Source of the DNA: Superficieibacter sp. 1612_C1
GTDB taxonomy: Bacteria > Pseudomonadota > Gammaproteobacteria > Enterobacterales > Enterobacteriaceae
DNA length: 64,000 bases
Direction of reading: 5' to 3'
Assembly (NCBI RefSeq): GCF_015234305.1
Contig: NZ_JADGMI010000004.1
Coordinates: forward strand, 186,001 to 250,000
Shown here: positions 17,447-25,569 of the stretch, one piece after another
Layout: each line of letters starts with the position of its first letter
Position numbering within the stretch: the first letter of the stretch is position 1
Position numbers and translations under genes: made by a program
Notes under the pieces: generated by a model
Told to the model about the DNA's origin: nothing
The model's database searches: none
Seen by the model: only the letters and a program-made list of their open reading frames with translations

Positions 17447-18508
17447 ATGTACGAAAAGGACGCCCTCAACGCATTGGATGCGATCACTGAAGCGCAACGT
17501 ATCGCCTTCGCCCCTATGCTGTTCCAAACCTCACTTTGTCTGCGCAATACTGGTGTACTGGCCTACCTTGACCGCCAGGGTAATCAGGGCGCAACGCTGG
17601 AAGAAATAACAGAAAATAGTCGCGTTAATGAATATGCGGCTGGCGTACTGCTGGATATGGGATTAAGCGGACGCATTATCACGCATAACGCGGGGCGTTA
17701 TTATCTGGCAAAAATCGGACATTTTCTTCTGCATGACACCATGACCCGCGTGAATATGGATTTCACTCAGGACGTTTGCTACCAGGGATTGTTCTTTTTA
17801 GAGAATGCCCTACAGGAAGGAAAACCCTCCGGGTTAAACGTTTTCGGCGACTGGCCAACGATTTATCCGGCGTTATCGCAGTTACCGCCGTCCGCGCGCG
17901 AAAGCTGGTTCGCCTTCGATCACTACTATTCCGACGGCGCTTTCGACGCCGCATTGCCTCATGTATTCGCCAGTCGCCCTGCAATCCTGTACGATGTCGG
18001 CGGAAATACCGGGAAATGGGCGATACGCTGTAGCCAGTACGACGAAAATATCACGGTGACGGTATTAGATTTACCACAACAAATTGTACTCGCCCGCGAA
18101 AACATCGAAAATGCAGGTTTATCTCATCGCATTAATTTTCATGCAGTGGATATGCTAAGCGATATGCCTTTACCCGTAGAGGCTGATATCTGGTGGATGA
18201 GCCAATTCCTTGACTGTTTCTCGCCGGAACAAATTGTTGCCATGCTCACTAAAATTGCACGCGTAATGAAACCGGGTGCAAAGCTGTGCATTATGGAGTT
18301 GTTCTGGGATGCTCAGCGCTTTGAAGCCGCCGCTTTCAGTCTGAATGCAACTTCGCTCTATTTTACCTGTATGGCGAATGGCAACAGTCGTTTCTACAGC
18401 GCAGAGAAGTTTTATGGCTATCTGGACATGGCAGGATTTCAGGTAGAAAAACGCCATGATAATTTAGGCATTGGGCATACTTTATTGATATGCCAGAAAA
18501 AAAAATAA
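17447..18508 (+). CDS. apeB: APE cluster methyltransferase ApeB
   Basis: S-adenosylmethionine-dependent methyltransferase of 353 residues. It has an N-terminal winged-helix/dimerisation-like part and a Rossmann methyltransferase domain with SAM motif YDVGGNTG at 182-189. In characterised APE pathways ApeB is assigned to methylation of the aryl head group; that is inferred here by cluster homology. It follows the terminator-like hairpin, and no strong Shine-Dalgarno sequence is seen before its ATG. Confidence 0.82.
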   Translation: MYEKDALNALDAITEAQRIAFAPMLFQTSLCLRNTGVLAYLDRQGNQGATLEEITENSRVNEYAAGVLLDMGLSGRIITHNAGRYYLAKIGHFLLHDTMTRVNMDFTQDVCYQGLFFLENALQEGKPSGLNVFGDWPTIYPALSQLPPSARESWFAFDHYYSDGAFDAALPHVFASRPAILYDVGGNTGKWAIRCSQYDENITVTVLDLPQQIVLARENIENAGLSHRINFHAVDMLSDMPLPVEADIWWMSQFLDCFSPEQIVAMLTKIARVMKPGAKLCIMELFWDAQRFEAAAFSLNATSLYFTCMANGNSRFYSAEKFYGYLDMAGFQVEKRHDNLGIGHTLLICQKKK

Positions 18509-18548
18509 CAAACTACTAAGATCACCGATTTATCGCGGACGCGCGTGG

Positions 18549-19271
18549 ATGAAATTTGCATTAAACATTACCGACTGGCGGGCGATGGCACCAGGACTCA
18601 ATGAATCGATACAGTGGCACCAGTGGTCACGGCATCCGCATGCTATCGATCCGGCGGCACCGCAAGGAAAGTTAAGCGAGTTGCCGATGATGACTGCCCG
18701 TCGTCTTAGTTCCGGCAGCAAACTTGCCGTAGAGTGCGGCCTGGCGATGCTGCGTCGCCACGCTATTGACGCGGTATTGTACACCAGCCGTCACGGCGAA
18801 CTTGAACGCAATTACCGTATTCTGCACGCGTTGGCAACCGAGCAGGCGCTTTCGCCCACCGATTTCGCCCTGTCTGTCCACAATTCAGCCGTGGGAAACC
18901 TGACCATCGCCGCAAAGCAGCCGGTGGTGGCGTCTTCTCTCTCGGCGGGGCGTGACACCTTCCAGCAAGGATTATGCGAAGTCATCGGCCTGTTACACGC
19001 AGGCTACCAGCGCGTTTTGCTGGTTGATTTCGATGGTTTTCTGCCTGATTTTTACCACCCGCAGCTTCCTCCAGCTATGCCGACATGGCCGTATGCAATG
19101 GCGCTGGTGTGTGAAGCTGGCAGCGACTGGCAATGTCAGACCCAGACCGCTCACGCCAGCGCTGAGACTACGCTCCCGCAAAGCCTGCTGTTTCTACAGA
19201 ACTACTTACAGAATGCCGATGCCTTTACCCTCCCTGGCGAGCGTGTGCAGTGGCACTGGAGCCGGGCATGA
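18549..19271 (+). CDS. apeC: Ketosynthase-like partner protein ApeC
   Basis: A 240-residue protein resembling only the N-terminal half of beta-ketoacyl synthases. Where active ketosynthases have the nucleophile segment A-C-T/S-S-G, this protein reads S-L-S-A-G (near residue 133), so the catalytic Cys is absent. It probably acts as a chain-length-factor-like partner of ApeO or ApeR, as proposed for the family. It ends in an ATGA overlap with apeD. Confidence 0.78.
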   Translation: MKFALNITDWRAMAPGLNESIQWHQWSRHPHAIDPAAPQGKLSELPMMTARRLSSGSKLAVECGLAMLRRHAIDAVLYTSRHGELERNYRILHALATEQALSPTDFALSVHNSAVGNLTIAAKQPVVASSLSAGRDTFQQGLCEVIGLLHAGYQRVLLVDFDGFLPDFYHPQLPPAMPTWPYAMALVCEAGSDWQCQTQTAHASAETTLPQSLLFLQNYLQNADAFTLPGERVQWHWSRA

Positions 19272-20083
19272 GCACGTTCTTCTCATTCCTGAACCGCCTA
19301 TGGCGGATCGCAATGACCGGCTTCTGTTTTGCGCTCTTCGGTATCGGCGGACTGTTGTTGTCCGTGGTCTGGTTTAACATATTGCTGGTTTTCGTCTGGA
19401 ACCCTGCCCGTCGCCGCCGTATCGCCCGGCGCAGCATTGCAGCCAGCTTCCGCTTCTTTTTAGCAGTCACGCGCGTAGTGGGCGTGCTGGATTACCGCAT
19501 TTCAGGCGGCGACATTTTGCGCCAGGAGCGAGGCTGCCTGGTGGTCGCTAATCATCCAACCCTGATTGATTACGTGCTTCTGGCGTCAGTGATGCCTGAA
19601 ACAGACTGTCTGGTGAAAAGCGCCCTGCTGAAGAACCCTTTCCTCTGCGGCGTTGTGCGGGCTGCGGATTATCTAATCAACAGCCAGGCAGATGCTCTTT
19701 TGCCCGCCAGCCAGCAACGCCTGGCCCAGGGCGACACGATTTTAATCTTTCCTGAAGGTACCCGAACAACCCCCGGCGAGGCTATGACGTTGCAGCGTGG
19801 CGCGGCCAATATCGCCGTGCGCTGTAACAGTGATTTACGCATTGTGACCATCCACTGTAGCGAACGCATGCTGGATAAAGAAAGCAAATGGTATCAGGTG
19901 CCTCCAACGAAACCGCTGTTTACGATCAACGTCGGCGAACGGGTCAGGATTAGCAAAATTTACGACGCAAAATCACAAGAACCTGCGCTGGCGGCAAGAC
20001 AGCTAAATCGGCATCTATTGCTTCAATTACAACCAGGTAATTTACCTCTCTCAGGAATTAATGATGCAAACGCTTTATCTTGA
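19268..20083 (+). CDS. apeD: PlsC-like acyltransferase ApeD
   Basis: Membrane-associated 1-acyl-glycerophosphate acyltransferase-type protein of 271 residues. It has an N-terminal hydrophobic segment (about 15-45), the HX4D motif in NHPTLIDY and the FPEGTR motif. It is thought to help attach the polyene to a lipid-like anchor. The ATG at 19268 overlaps the apeC stop (ATGA); a start 18 bp upstream is possible but less likely. Its end overlaps apeE. Confidence 0.82.
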   Translation: MSTFFSFLNRLWRIAMTGFCFALFGIGGLLLSVVWFNILLVFVWNPARRRRIARRSIAASFRFFLAVTRVVGVLDYRISGGDILRQERGCLVVANHPTLIDYVLLASVMPETDCLVKSALLKNPFLCGVVRAADYLINSQADALLPASQQRLAQGDTILIFPEGTRTTPGEAMTLQRGAANIAVRCNSDLRIVTIHCSERMLDKESKWYQVPPTKPLFTINVGERVRISKIYDAKSQEPALAARQLNRHLLLQLQPGNLPLSGINDANALS

Positions 20084-20321
20084 AATTAAAAAACTCATCA
20101 TAACAACATTGAATCTGGACGAACTGTCGACAGATGACATTGAAACCGAAGCAGCGCTGTTTGGCGATGGTCTGGGTCTCGACTCAATCGATGCTCTGGA
20201 GCTGGGTCTGGCGGTAAAAAACCAGTATGGCGTAGTACTGTCGGCTGAGAGCGAAGAGATGCGCAAGCACTTCTTCTCCGTCGCCACGCTGGCCTCTTTC
20301 ATTCACGCGCAACGGGCCTGA
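20064..20321 (+). CDS. apeE: Acyl carrier protein ApeE
   Basis: Acyl carrier protein of 85 residues with the phosphopantetheine site LGLDSIDALEL (Ser41). Two ATGs occur in tandem; 20064 is favoured because AGGA lies 7 bases upstream. In the characterised pathway the starter 4-hydroxybenzoyl unit is loaded on such a carrier by the cluster ligase. The holo form is probably made by AcpT encoded at the end of the cluster. Overlaps the end of apeD. Confidence 0.85.
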   Translation: MQTLYLEIKKLIITTLNLDELSTDDIETEAALFGDGLGLDSIDALELGLAVKNQYGVVLSAESEEMRKHFFSVATLASFIHAQRA

Positions 20322-20333
20322 GGGTAGTTCGTT

Positions 20334-20585
20334 ATGACCGAACAAAAAGCCATTTACGAAGAAGTCTCCGCGCTGCTGGTGAAGCTGTTTGAAGTGGACC
20401 CGCAGGAGATAAAACCTGAGGCGCGCCTGTACGAAGATCTGGAGCTGGACAGCATCGACGCCGTCGACATGATCGTGCATCTGCAAAAGAAAACCGGCAA
20501 GAAAATCAAGCCGGAGGAGTTTAAAGCAGTGCGTACCGTACAGGATGTGGTTGATGCGGTAGAACGTCTGCTTAACGAGGCGTAA
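20334..20585 (+). CDS. apeF: Acyl carrier protein ApeF
   Basis: Second acyl carrier protein of the cluster, 83 residues, with the site LELDSIDAVDM (Ser40) and an acidic helix II typical of ACPs. It is believed to carry the elongating chain. It lies 12 bp after apeE. Confidence 0.87.
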   Translation: MTEQKAIYEEVSALLVKLFEVDPQEIKPEARLYEDLELDSIDAVDMIVHLQKKTGKKIKPEEFKAVRTVQDVVDAVERLLNEA

Positions 20586-20591
20586 TTCAAC

Positions 20592-21173
20592 GTGTCGGGC
20601 GCACGTTCACTACCGGTCGTACCATTGTTGACGGGGTTATTGCTACTGGCCTGGCCATTTTTAATCTGGTTTGGTCTCGCGCATAACAGCCTGCGCTGGT
20701 TGTTGCCGCTGATGGCGCTACTGCTGTTTTTGCGCTTTCATCAGAGCCGGGGGCAGGCGGGACCACTGCGCGTCGTCACTCAGGTGGTGGCGGCGGCGGG
20801 CATCACGCTGTGCATTGCCAGTTATCTGCTCAAAACGCACCAGCTGCTGCTGTTTTACCCGGTAGTGGTTAACAGCGTCATGCTCGCGGTTTTTGGCGGT
20901 TCGCTGTGGTCAACAATGCCGATTATTGAGCGTCTGGCACGCCTGCGCGAACGTGAACTTCCGGAGACGGCGGTGCGTTATACCCGTCGCGTGACGCAAA
21001 TATGGTGTGCCTTTTTCATCATCAACGGTGGCATTGCGCTTTTTACCGCCCTGTATGGCGATATGCCCCTGTGGACGCTCTGGAACGGGATGATCTCCTA
21101 TCTTCTGATGGGAACGTTGATGGCTGGCGAGTGGTTAGTGCGCCGACAGGTGATAAAACGAGATACCCAATGA
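20592..21173 (+). CDS. apeG: APE cluster membrane protein ApeG
   Basis: Integral membrane protein of 193 residues with about five or six hydrophobic helices. It starts with GTG (20592); no ATG fits the conserved start region. Its stop overlaps the apeH start. It belongs to the uncharacterised membrane family found in APE clusters; its function is unknown. Confidence 0.78.
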   Translation: MSGARSLPVVPLLTGLLLLAWPFLIWFGLAHNSLRWLLPLMALLLFLRFHQSRGQAGPLRVVTQVVAAAGITLCIASYLLKTHQLLLFYPVVVNSVMLAVFGGSLWSTMPIIERLARLRERELPETAVRYTRRVTQIWCAFFIINGGIALFTALYGDMPLWTLWNGMISYLLMGTLMAGEWLVRRQVIKRDTQ

Positions 21174-22519
21174 AGCAGACCCTCACCCTTGCCCAGTGGC
21201 TCAGCGCCCCACGTCCGGCCGAAATGCCGATCGCCTGGCAGGAGGAGCACATCTGGACGCTCGGGCATTTGCGCCATGATGTTGCCTGTCTGATCGCGCA
21301 CCTGCAACAGCAGGAGGGCGACCGTTGGGCGCTGTGCTTTGAAAACAGCTACCTGTTTATCGTCGCACTGCTGGCAACGCTGCATGCGGGTAAAACGCCG
21401 GTGATCCCCGGCCACTGCCGCGTGTCATTACTCAACGAGCAGTCTGCGCTGTTCGACGGCGTACTGAGCGACAACACGCTGAGCTGGCAGGGGCCGCTGC
21501 GGGTGGTCAGTTCCACAATGGCGATCGCCACGCACGATATCCCGTTCCCGGCGATACGTGATGACGCCTTTGTCGAACTGTTTACGTCCGGCTCTACCGG
21601 GAAGCCGAAGCGGGTCATCAAACCGATCGATTGCCTCGATAGCGAAGCCGCGCTGCTGGCGACGCGCTTTGCCGACCGTCTGGCAGGCTGCCGGATAGTG
21701 GCCTCGGTGGTCCCCCAGCATCTGTATGGCCTGACGTTTCGTATTTTCCTGCCGATGGCCTTAGGTTTGCCACTCCACGCGGCGATGCTGTGGTACGCCG
21801 AACAGCTGGCGGCCCTGAGTCATGAGCACCGGTATGCGTTTATCAGCAGTCCGGCGTTTCTCAAACGCCTCGACCACCAGCTCACTCCGCCGCCGGTCAG
21901 GATGATTCTGTCTGCGGGCGGTGTATTACCCTGGCAGGTCGTTACGCATGCCGCCGACTGGCTGAACATCTGGCCGGATGAAATCTACGGCAGTACCGAA
22001 ACCGGCGTCATCGCCTGGCGCTATCGTCAGCAGGAAGAGACCACATGGCAGCCCTTCCCCGACGTCAGTTTCCGTCAGGAAGAACACGCCTTTCGCGTAT
22101 TTTCGCCGCTAATCGCGGACGTTGAGGGCCTGGTGCTCGACGATATTCTGCAATTTGCAGAAAACGGCCGCTTCCACCTGACAGGACGCCGGGGTCGGGT
22201 CGTCAAAATTGAGGAGAATCGCATTTCGCTGAGCGAAGTGGAGCAACGGCTGCTGGAACTGGACGGTATCCTTGATGCGGCAGTATTACCGGTTAACCGC
22301 GGCAATCGTCAAAGCGTGGGCGCATTGCTGGTACTGGATGACGATATGCGCAAGCGCTGGGGTAAAAATCAGGAGATGGCGTGGCGAAAAGCGCTACGTC
22401 CGTTGCTGGAGCCGGTCGCCATTCCCCGCCACTGGCGCGTGATTGACGAGATCCCGGTCAACAGTATGAACAAGCGTGTCTATGCGCAATTACAGGAGTT
22501 GTTTCATGAAGCCCCATGA
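21170..22519 (+). CDS. apeH: AMP-dependent aryl/acyl-ACP ligase ApeH
   Basis: Adenylate-forming enzyme of 449 residues, expected to activate the aryl starter (4-hydroxybenzoate in studied systems) and load it on ApeE. Motifs are TSGSTGKPK at 139-147, YGSTETG at 273-279 and TGRRGRVVKI. The ATG at 21170 overlaps the apeG stop (ATGA) and apeI begins inside its 3' end. No aromatic ammonia lyase is in the cluster, so the aryl acid probably comes from chorismate metabolism (inference). Confidence 0.85.
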   Translation: MKQTLTLAQWLSAPRPAEMPIAWQEEHIWTLGHLRHDVACLIAHLQQQEGDRWALCFENSYLFIVALLATLHAGKTPVIPGHCRVSLLNEQSALFDGVLSDNTLSWQGPLRVVSSTMAIATHDIPFPAIRDDAFVELFTSGSTGKPKRVIKPIDCLDSEAALLATRFADRLAGCRIVASVVPQHLYGLTFRIFLPMALGLPLHAAMLWYAEQLAALSHEHRYAFISSPAFLKRLDHQLTPPPVRMILSAGGVLPWQVVTHAADWLNIWPDEIYGSTETGVIAWRYRQQEETTWQPFPDVSFRQEEHAFRVFSPLIADVEGLVLDDILQFAENGRFHLTGRRGRVVKIEENRISLSEVEQRLLELDGILDAAVLPVNRGNRQSVGALLVLDDDMRKRWGKNQEMAWRKALRPLLEPVAIPRHWRVIDEIPVNSMNKRVYAQLQELFHEAP

Positions 22520-22859
22520 AATTGAGCGCCATCAGGCACAGCGTCATCAGGCTGAGATCGTTTTGTATCTTGACCCTTCTCTGTTCTGGTTTCGCGGGCA
22601 TTTTGCCGTACAGCCGCTGCTGCCCGGCGTCGCGCAGATGGACTGGGTGATGCACTACGCCACCACCCTGCTCGCCCCCGGCTGGCGTTTTCACAGCATT
22701 CAGAACGTGAAGTTCCAGTCGCCGTTACTGCCGGAGACGACCGTCACGCTCACCCTGAACTGGCAGGAAGCGCGCCAGATGCTCACGTTTAGCTATCAGC
22801 GCCACGACGGTGAAGCGCGGCATACCGCCAGCAGCGGGAAGATTCGGTTATGCCGATAA
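22506..22859 (+). CDS. apeI: Hotdog-fold 3-hydroxyacyl-ACP dehydratase ApeI
   Basis: FabA/FabZ-like dehydratase of 117 residues. The catalytic His32 lies in FRGHFAVQPLLPGVAQ. In the pathway it pairs with ApeP to remove water each cycle, leaving the conjugated double bonds. The start at 22506 has GGAG upstream and overlaps the end of apeH; its stop overlaps apeJ. Confidence 0.83.
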   Translation: MKPHEIERHQAQRHQAEIVLYLDPSLFWFRGHFAVQPLLPGVAQMDWVMHYATTLLAPGWRFHSIQNVKFQSPLLPETTVTLTLNWQEARQMLTFSYQRHDGEARHTASSGKIRLCR

Positions 22860-24541
22860 CCTTTTCCCCCTGCGTGCTGATCCCCTGTTATAACCACGGC
22901 GCGATGATGTCGCGCGTGCTGGCACGCCTTCAGCCGTTTGGTCTGCCCTGCATTGTGGTGGACGATGGCAGCGACACCGCCACACGGCAAGAACTGGATC
23001 GACTGGCGGCGGAAACCGCAAATCTGACCCTGATTCGTCTGTCAGCAAATGCCGGAAAAGGCGCGGCGGTGATCTGCGGTATGCAGGCGGCGGCAGAGGC
23101 CGGGTTCAGCCACGCCGTGCAGGTGGACGCCGACGGCCAGCACGCCATTGAAGATATTCCGCAGCTTCTCGCGCTGGCGCAAGAACACCCAACCGCGCTG
23201 ATTTCCGGACAGCCGATTTACGATGACTCCATCCCCCGCTCGCGCCTGTACGGGCGCTGGGTGACCCACGTCTGGGTATGGATTGAAACCCTCTCGCTAC
23301 AGCTGAAAGACAGCATGTGCGGATTCCGGGTTTATCCCGTTGGGCCGACGCTGCAACTGGCGCAGCGCGTCACGCTCGGCAAGCGGATGGATTTCGACAC
23401 CGAAGTGATGGTGCGTCTCTGGTGGCAGGGCAATACCAGCTATTTTGTCCCGACCCGGGTGACCTACCCGCTGGACGGGCTGTCCCACTTCGACGCGCTC
23501 AAAGACAACCTGCGCATTTCACGAATGCACGCGCGACTCTTTTTCGGCATGCTGCCGCGCATCCCGTCGCTGCTGTTTCGCCGCTCCTCGCCACACTGGG
23601 CACGTCAGCAGGAGGTCAAAGGGCTGTGGGGAATGCGCCTGATGTTGCTGGTATGGCGCTTACTGGGGCGCAGGGCGTTCTCGCTGCTGCTGTACCCGGT
23701 GGTGGGCGCATACTGGCTAACGGCAACCACGGCGCGCCATGCTTCGCAAAACTGGATAACCCGCGTTCGTGAACAGTTGGCCGTGCGCCAGATGCCGGTG
23801 CCATCAAGGCTCACCAGCTATCAACACTTCCTGCGCTTCGGGAATGCGATGTTCAATAAAATCGCCAGCTGGCGCGGCGAAGTACAGTTTGGCCGCGACG
23901 TGGTGTTTGCCGCCGGTGCCGAGGAGGCGCTTAACGTCAGCGATCCGCGAGGAAAACTCCTGCTGGCCTCGCATCTGGGCGATATTGAAGCCTGCCGCGC
24001 GCTGGCGCAATTGCAGGGCAGTAAAATCATTAACGCACTGGTATTCAGCGATAACGCCCGGCGCTTTCAGCAAATCATGCAGGAGATGGCCCCGCAGGCC
24101 GGGCTCAATCTGATCCCGGTCACTGACATTGGTCCGGAGACCGCCATCCTGCTCAAAGAAAAACTGGAGCGCGGCGAATGGATTGCCATTGTTGGCGATC
24201 GCATTGCGGTAAACCCGCAGCGCGGCGGCGAATGGCGGGTCTGCTGAAGCCGTTTTATGGGGCAAGCCGCCCCGTTCCCTCAGGGTCCGTTTATTCTCGC
24301 CTCCATTTTACGCTGCCCGGTGGCGCTCATTTTTGCCTTACACCAGCAGGAGAAGCTACGCATTCACTGCGAGCCGTTCGCCGATCCGCTGTTATTGCCG
24401 CGTGCCGAACGTCAGGACGCCTTACAGAAAACCATCGACCGCTACGCCGAACGCCTTGAGCACTACGCGCTACAGTCACCGCTCGACTGGTTTAACTTTT
24501 TCGATTTCTGGCACCTGCCGGATACCAAAAACAAGGAGTAA
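22850..24541 (+). pseudogene. apeJ: Glycosyltransferase-acyltransferase fusion ApeJ, interrupted by an in-frame TGA
   Basis: The N-terminal part is a family 2 glycosyltransferase (VVDDGSD near 37-43, DADGQ at 93-97). The C-terminal part is a lauroyl-acyltransferase-like domain (SHLGDIE, HX4E, near residue 375; VGDR near 448). Codon 466 is TGA (24245-24247), inside GGEWRVC-stop-SRFMGQ. Both halves are in the same frame and would form a 563-residue protein if that codon were TGG (Trp), as family alignment from memory suggests. An ATG at 24257, nine bases after the stop, could allow re-initiation. Possible explanations are a sequencing error, a strain-specific nonsense mutation or a functional split protein. 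Confidence 0.8.
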
Positions 24542-24544
24542 AGG

Positions 24545-24967
24545 GTGCTTAACGATCCCCGTTTTACTGCTGAAGTAGAGCTGACCATTCCGTTTCATGA
24601 TGTCGATATGATGGGCGTGGCGTGGCACGGCAACTATTTCCGCTACTTCGAAATTGCCCGTGAGGCACTGCTTAACCAGTTCGACTACGGCTATCGCCAG
24701 ATGAAAGCCTCCGGCTATGTGTGGCCGGTGGTCGATACTCGCGTGAAATACCGCAATGCATTGACCTTTGAACAACGTATTCGTGTTCGCGCCCGCATCG
24801 AGGAGTTTGAAAACCGCCTGCGCATCGGCTACGAAATTTTTGATGCCGAAAGCGGCAAACGCGCCACTACCGGTTACACCATCCAGGTTGCAGTGGAAGA
24901 GAAGAGTCGCGAGATGTGCTTCATCTGCCCGGATATCCTGTTCGAACGTATGGGAGTCACACCATGA
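24545..24967 (+). CDS. apeK: 4-hydroxybenzoyl-CoA-type thioesterase ApeK
   Basis: Hotdog thioesterase of 140 residues with the HBT motif FHDVDMMGVAWHGNYFRYFE at 17-36. It starts with GTG at 24545, preceded by GGAG. Probably releases or edits acyl chains on the carrier proteins. Its stop overlaps apeL (ATGA). Confidence 0.83.
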   Translation: MLNDPRFTAEVELTIPFHDVDMMGVAWHGNYFRYFEIAREALLNQFDYGYRQMKASGYVWPVVDTRVKYRNALTFEQRIRVRARIEEFENRLRIGYEIFDAESGKRATTGYTIQVAVEEKSREMCFICPDILFERMGVTP

Positions 24968-25569
24968 GATTCTTACCGCTACTGGCGCTGCTCATCACGC
25001 CTTTCGTCAGCGCCCTGACGCTTGATGACCTGCAACAGCGTTTTACCGAACAGCCGGTGGTTCGGGCGCATTTCGATCAAACCCGCACCATTAAGGATCT
25101 GCCGCAGCCGCTGCGTTCTCAGGGTAATATGCTGATCGCCCGCGATCGGGGTCTGTTGTGGGATCAAACCACCCCCTTCCCGATGCAGCTTTTGCTGGAT
25201 GATAAGCGGATGGTACAGGTGATTAACGGTCAGCCGCCGCAGACCATTACCGCCGAAAACAACCCGCAGATGTTCCAGTTTAACCACCTGCTGCGCGCGC
25301 TGTTCCAGGCCGATCGTAACGTGCTGGAAGAGAATTTCCGCGTGGCGTTTGCCGATCAGGGCGAAGGCCGCTGGACGCTGCGTCTCACACCGATCACAAC
25401 GCCGCTGGATAAGATTTTTGCCAGCATTGATCTCGCCGGAAAGACCTACCTTGAGAGCATCCAGCTCAACGATAAACAGGGCGATCGTACCGATATCACG
25501 CTTTCCCAACATCAACTGACGCCAGCGCAACTGACCGATGACGAACGCCAACGCTTTGCCGCCCAGTAA
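24964..25569 (+). CDS. apeL: LolA-like outer-membrane lipid carrier ApeL
   Basis: Periplasmic carrier of 201 residues with an N-terminal signal peptide (residues 1 to about 17) and a LolA-type fold suggested by the pattern VRAHFDQTRTIKDL. It would ferry the lipidated polyene through the periplasm. The ATG overlaps the apeK stop. Its 3' end overlaps apeM by 32 bp. Confidence 0.82.
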   Translation: MRFLPLLALLITPFVSALTLDDLQQRFTEQPVVRAHFDQTRTIKDLPQPLRSQGNMLIARDRGLLWDQTTPFPMQLLLDDKRMVQVINGQPPQTITAENNPQMFQFNHLLRALFQADRNVLEENFRVAFADQGEGRWTLRLTPITTPLDKIFASIDLAGKTYLESIQLNDKQGDRTDITLSQHQLTPAQLTDDERQRFAAQ

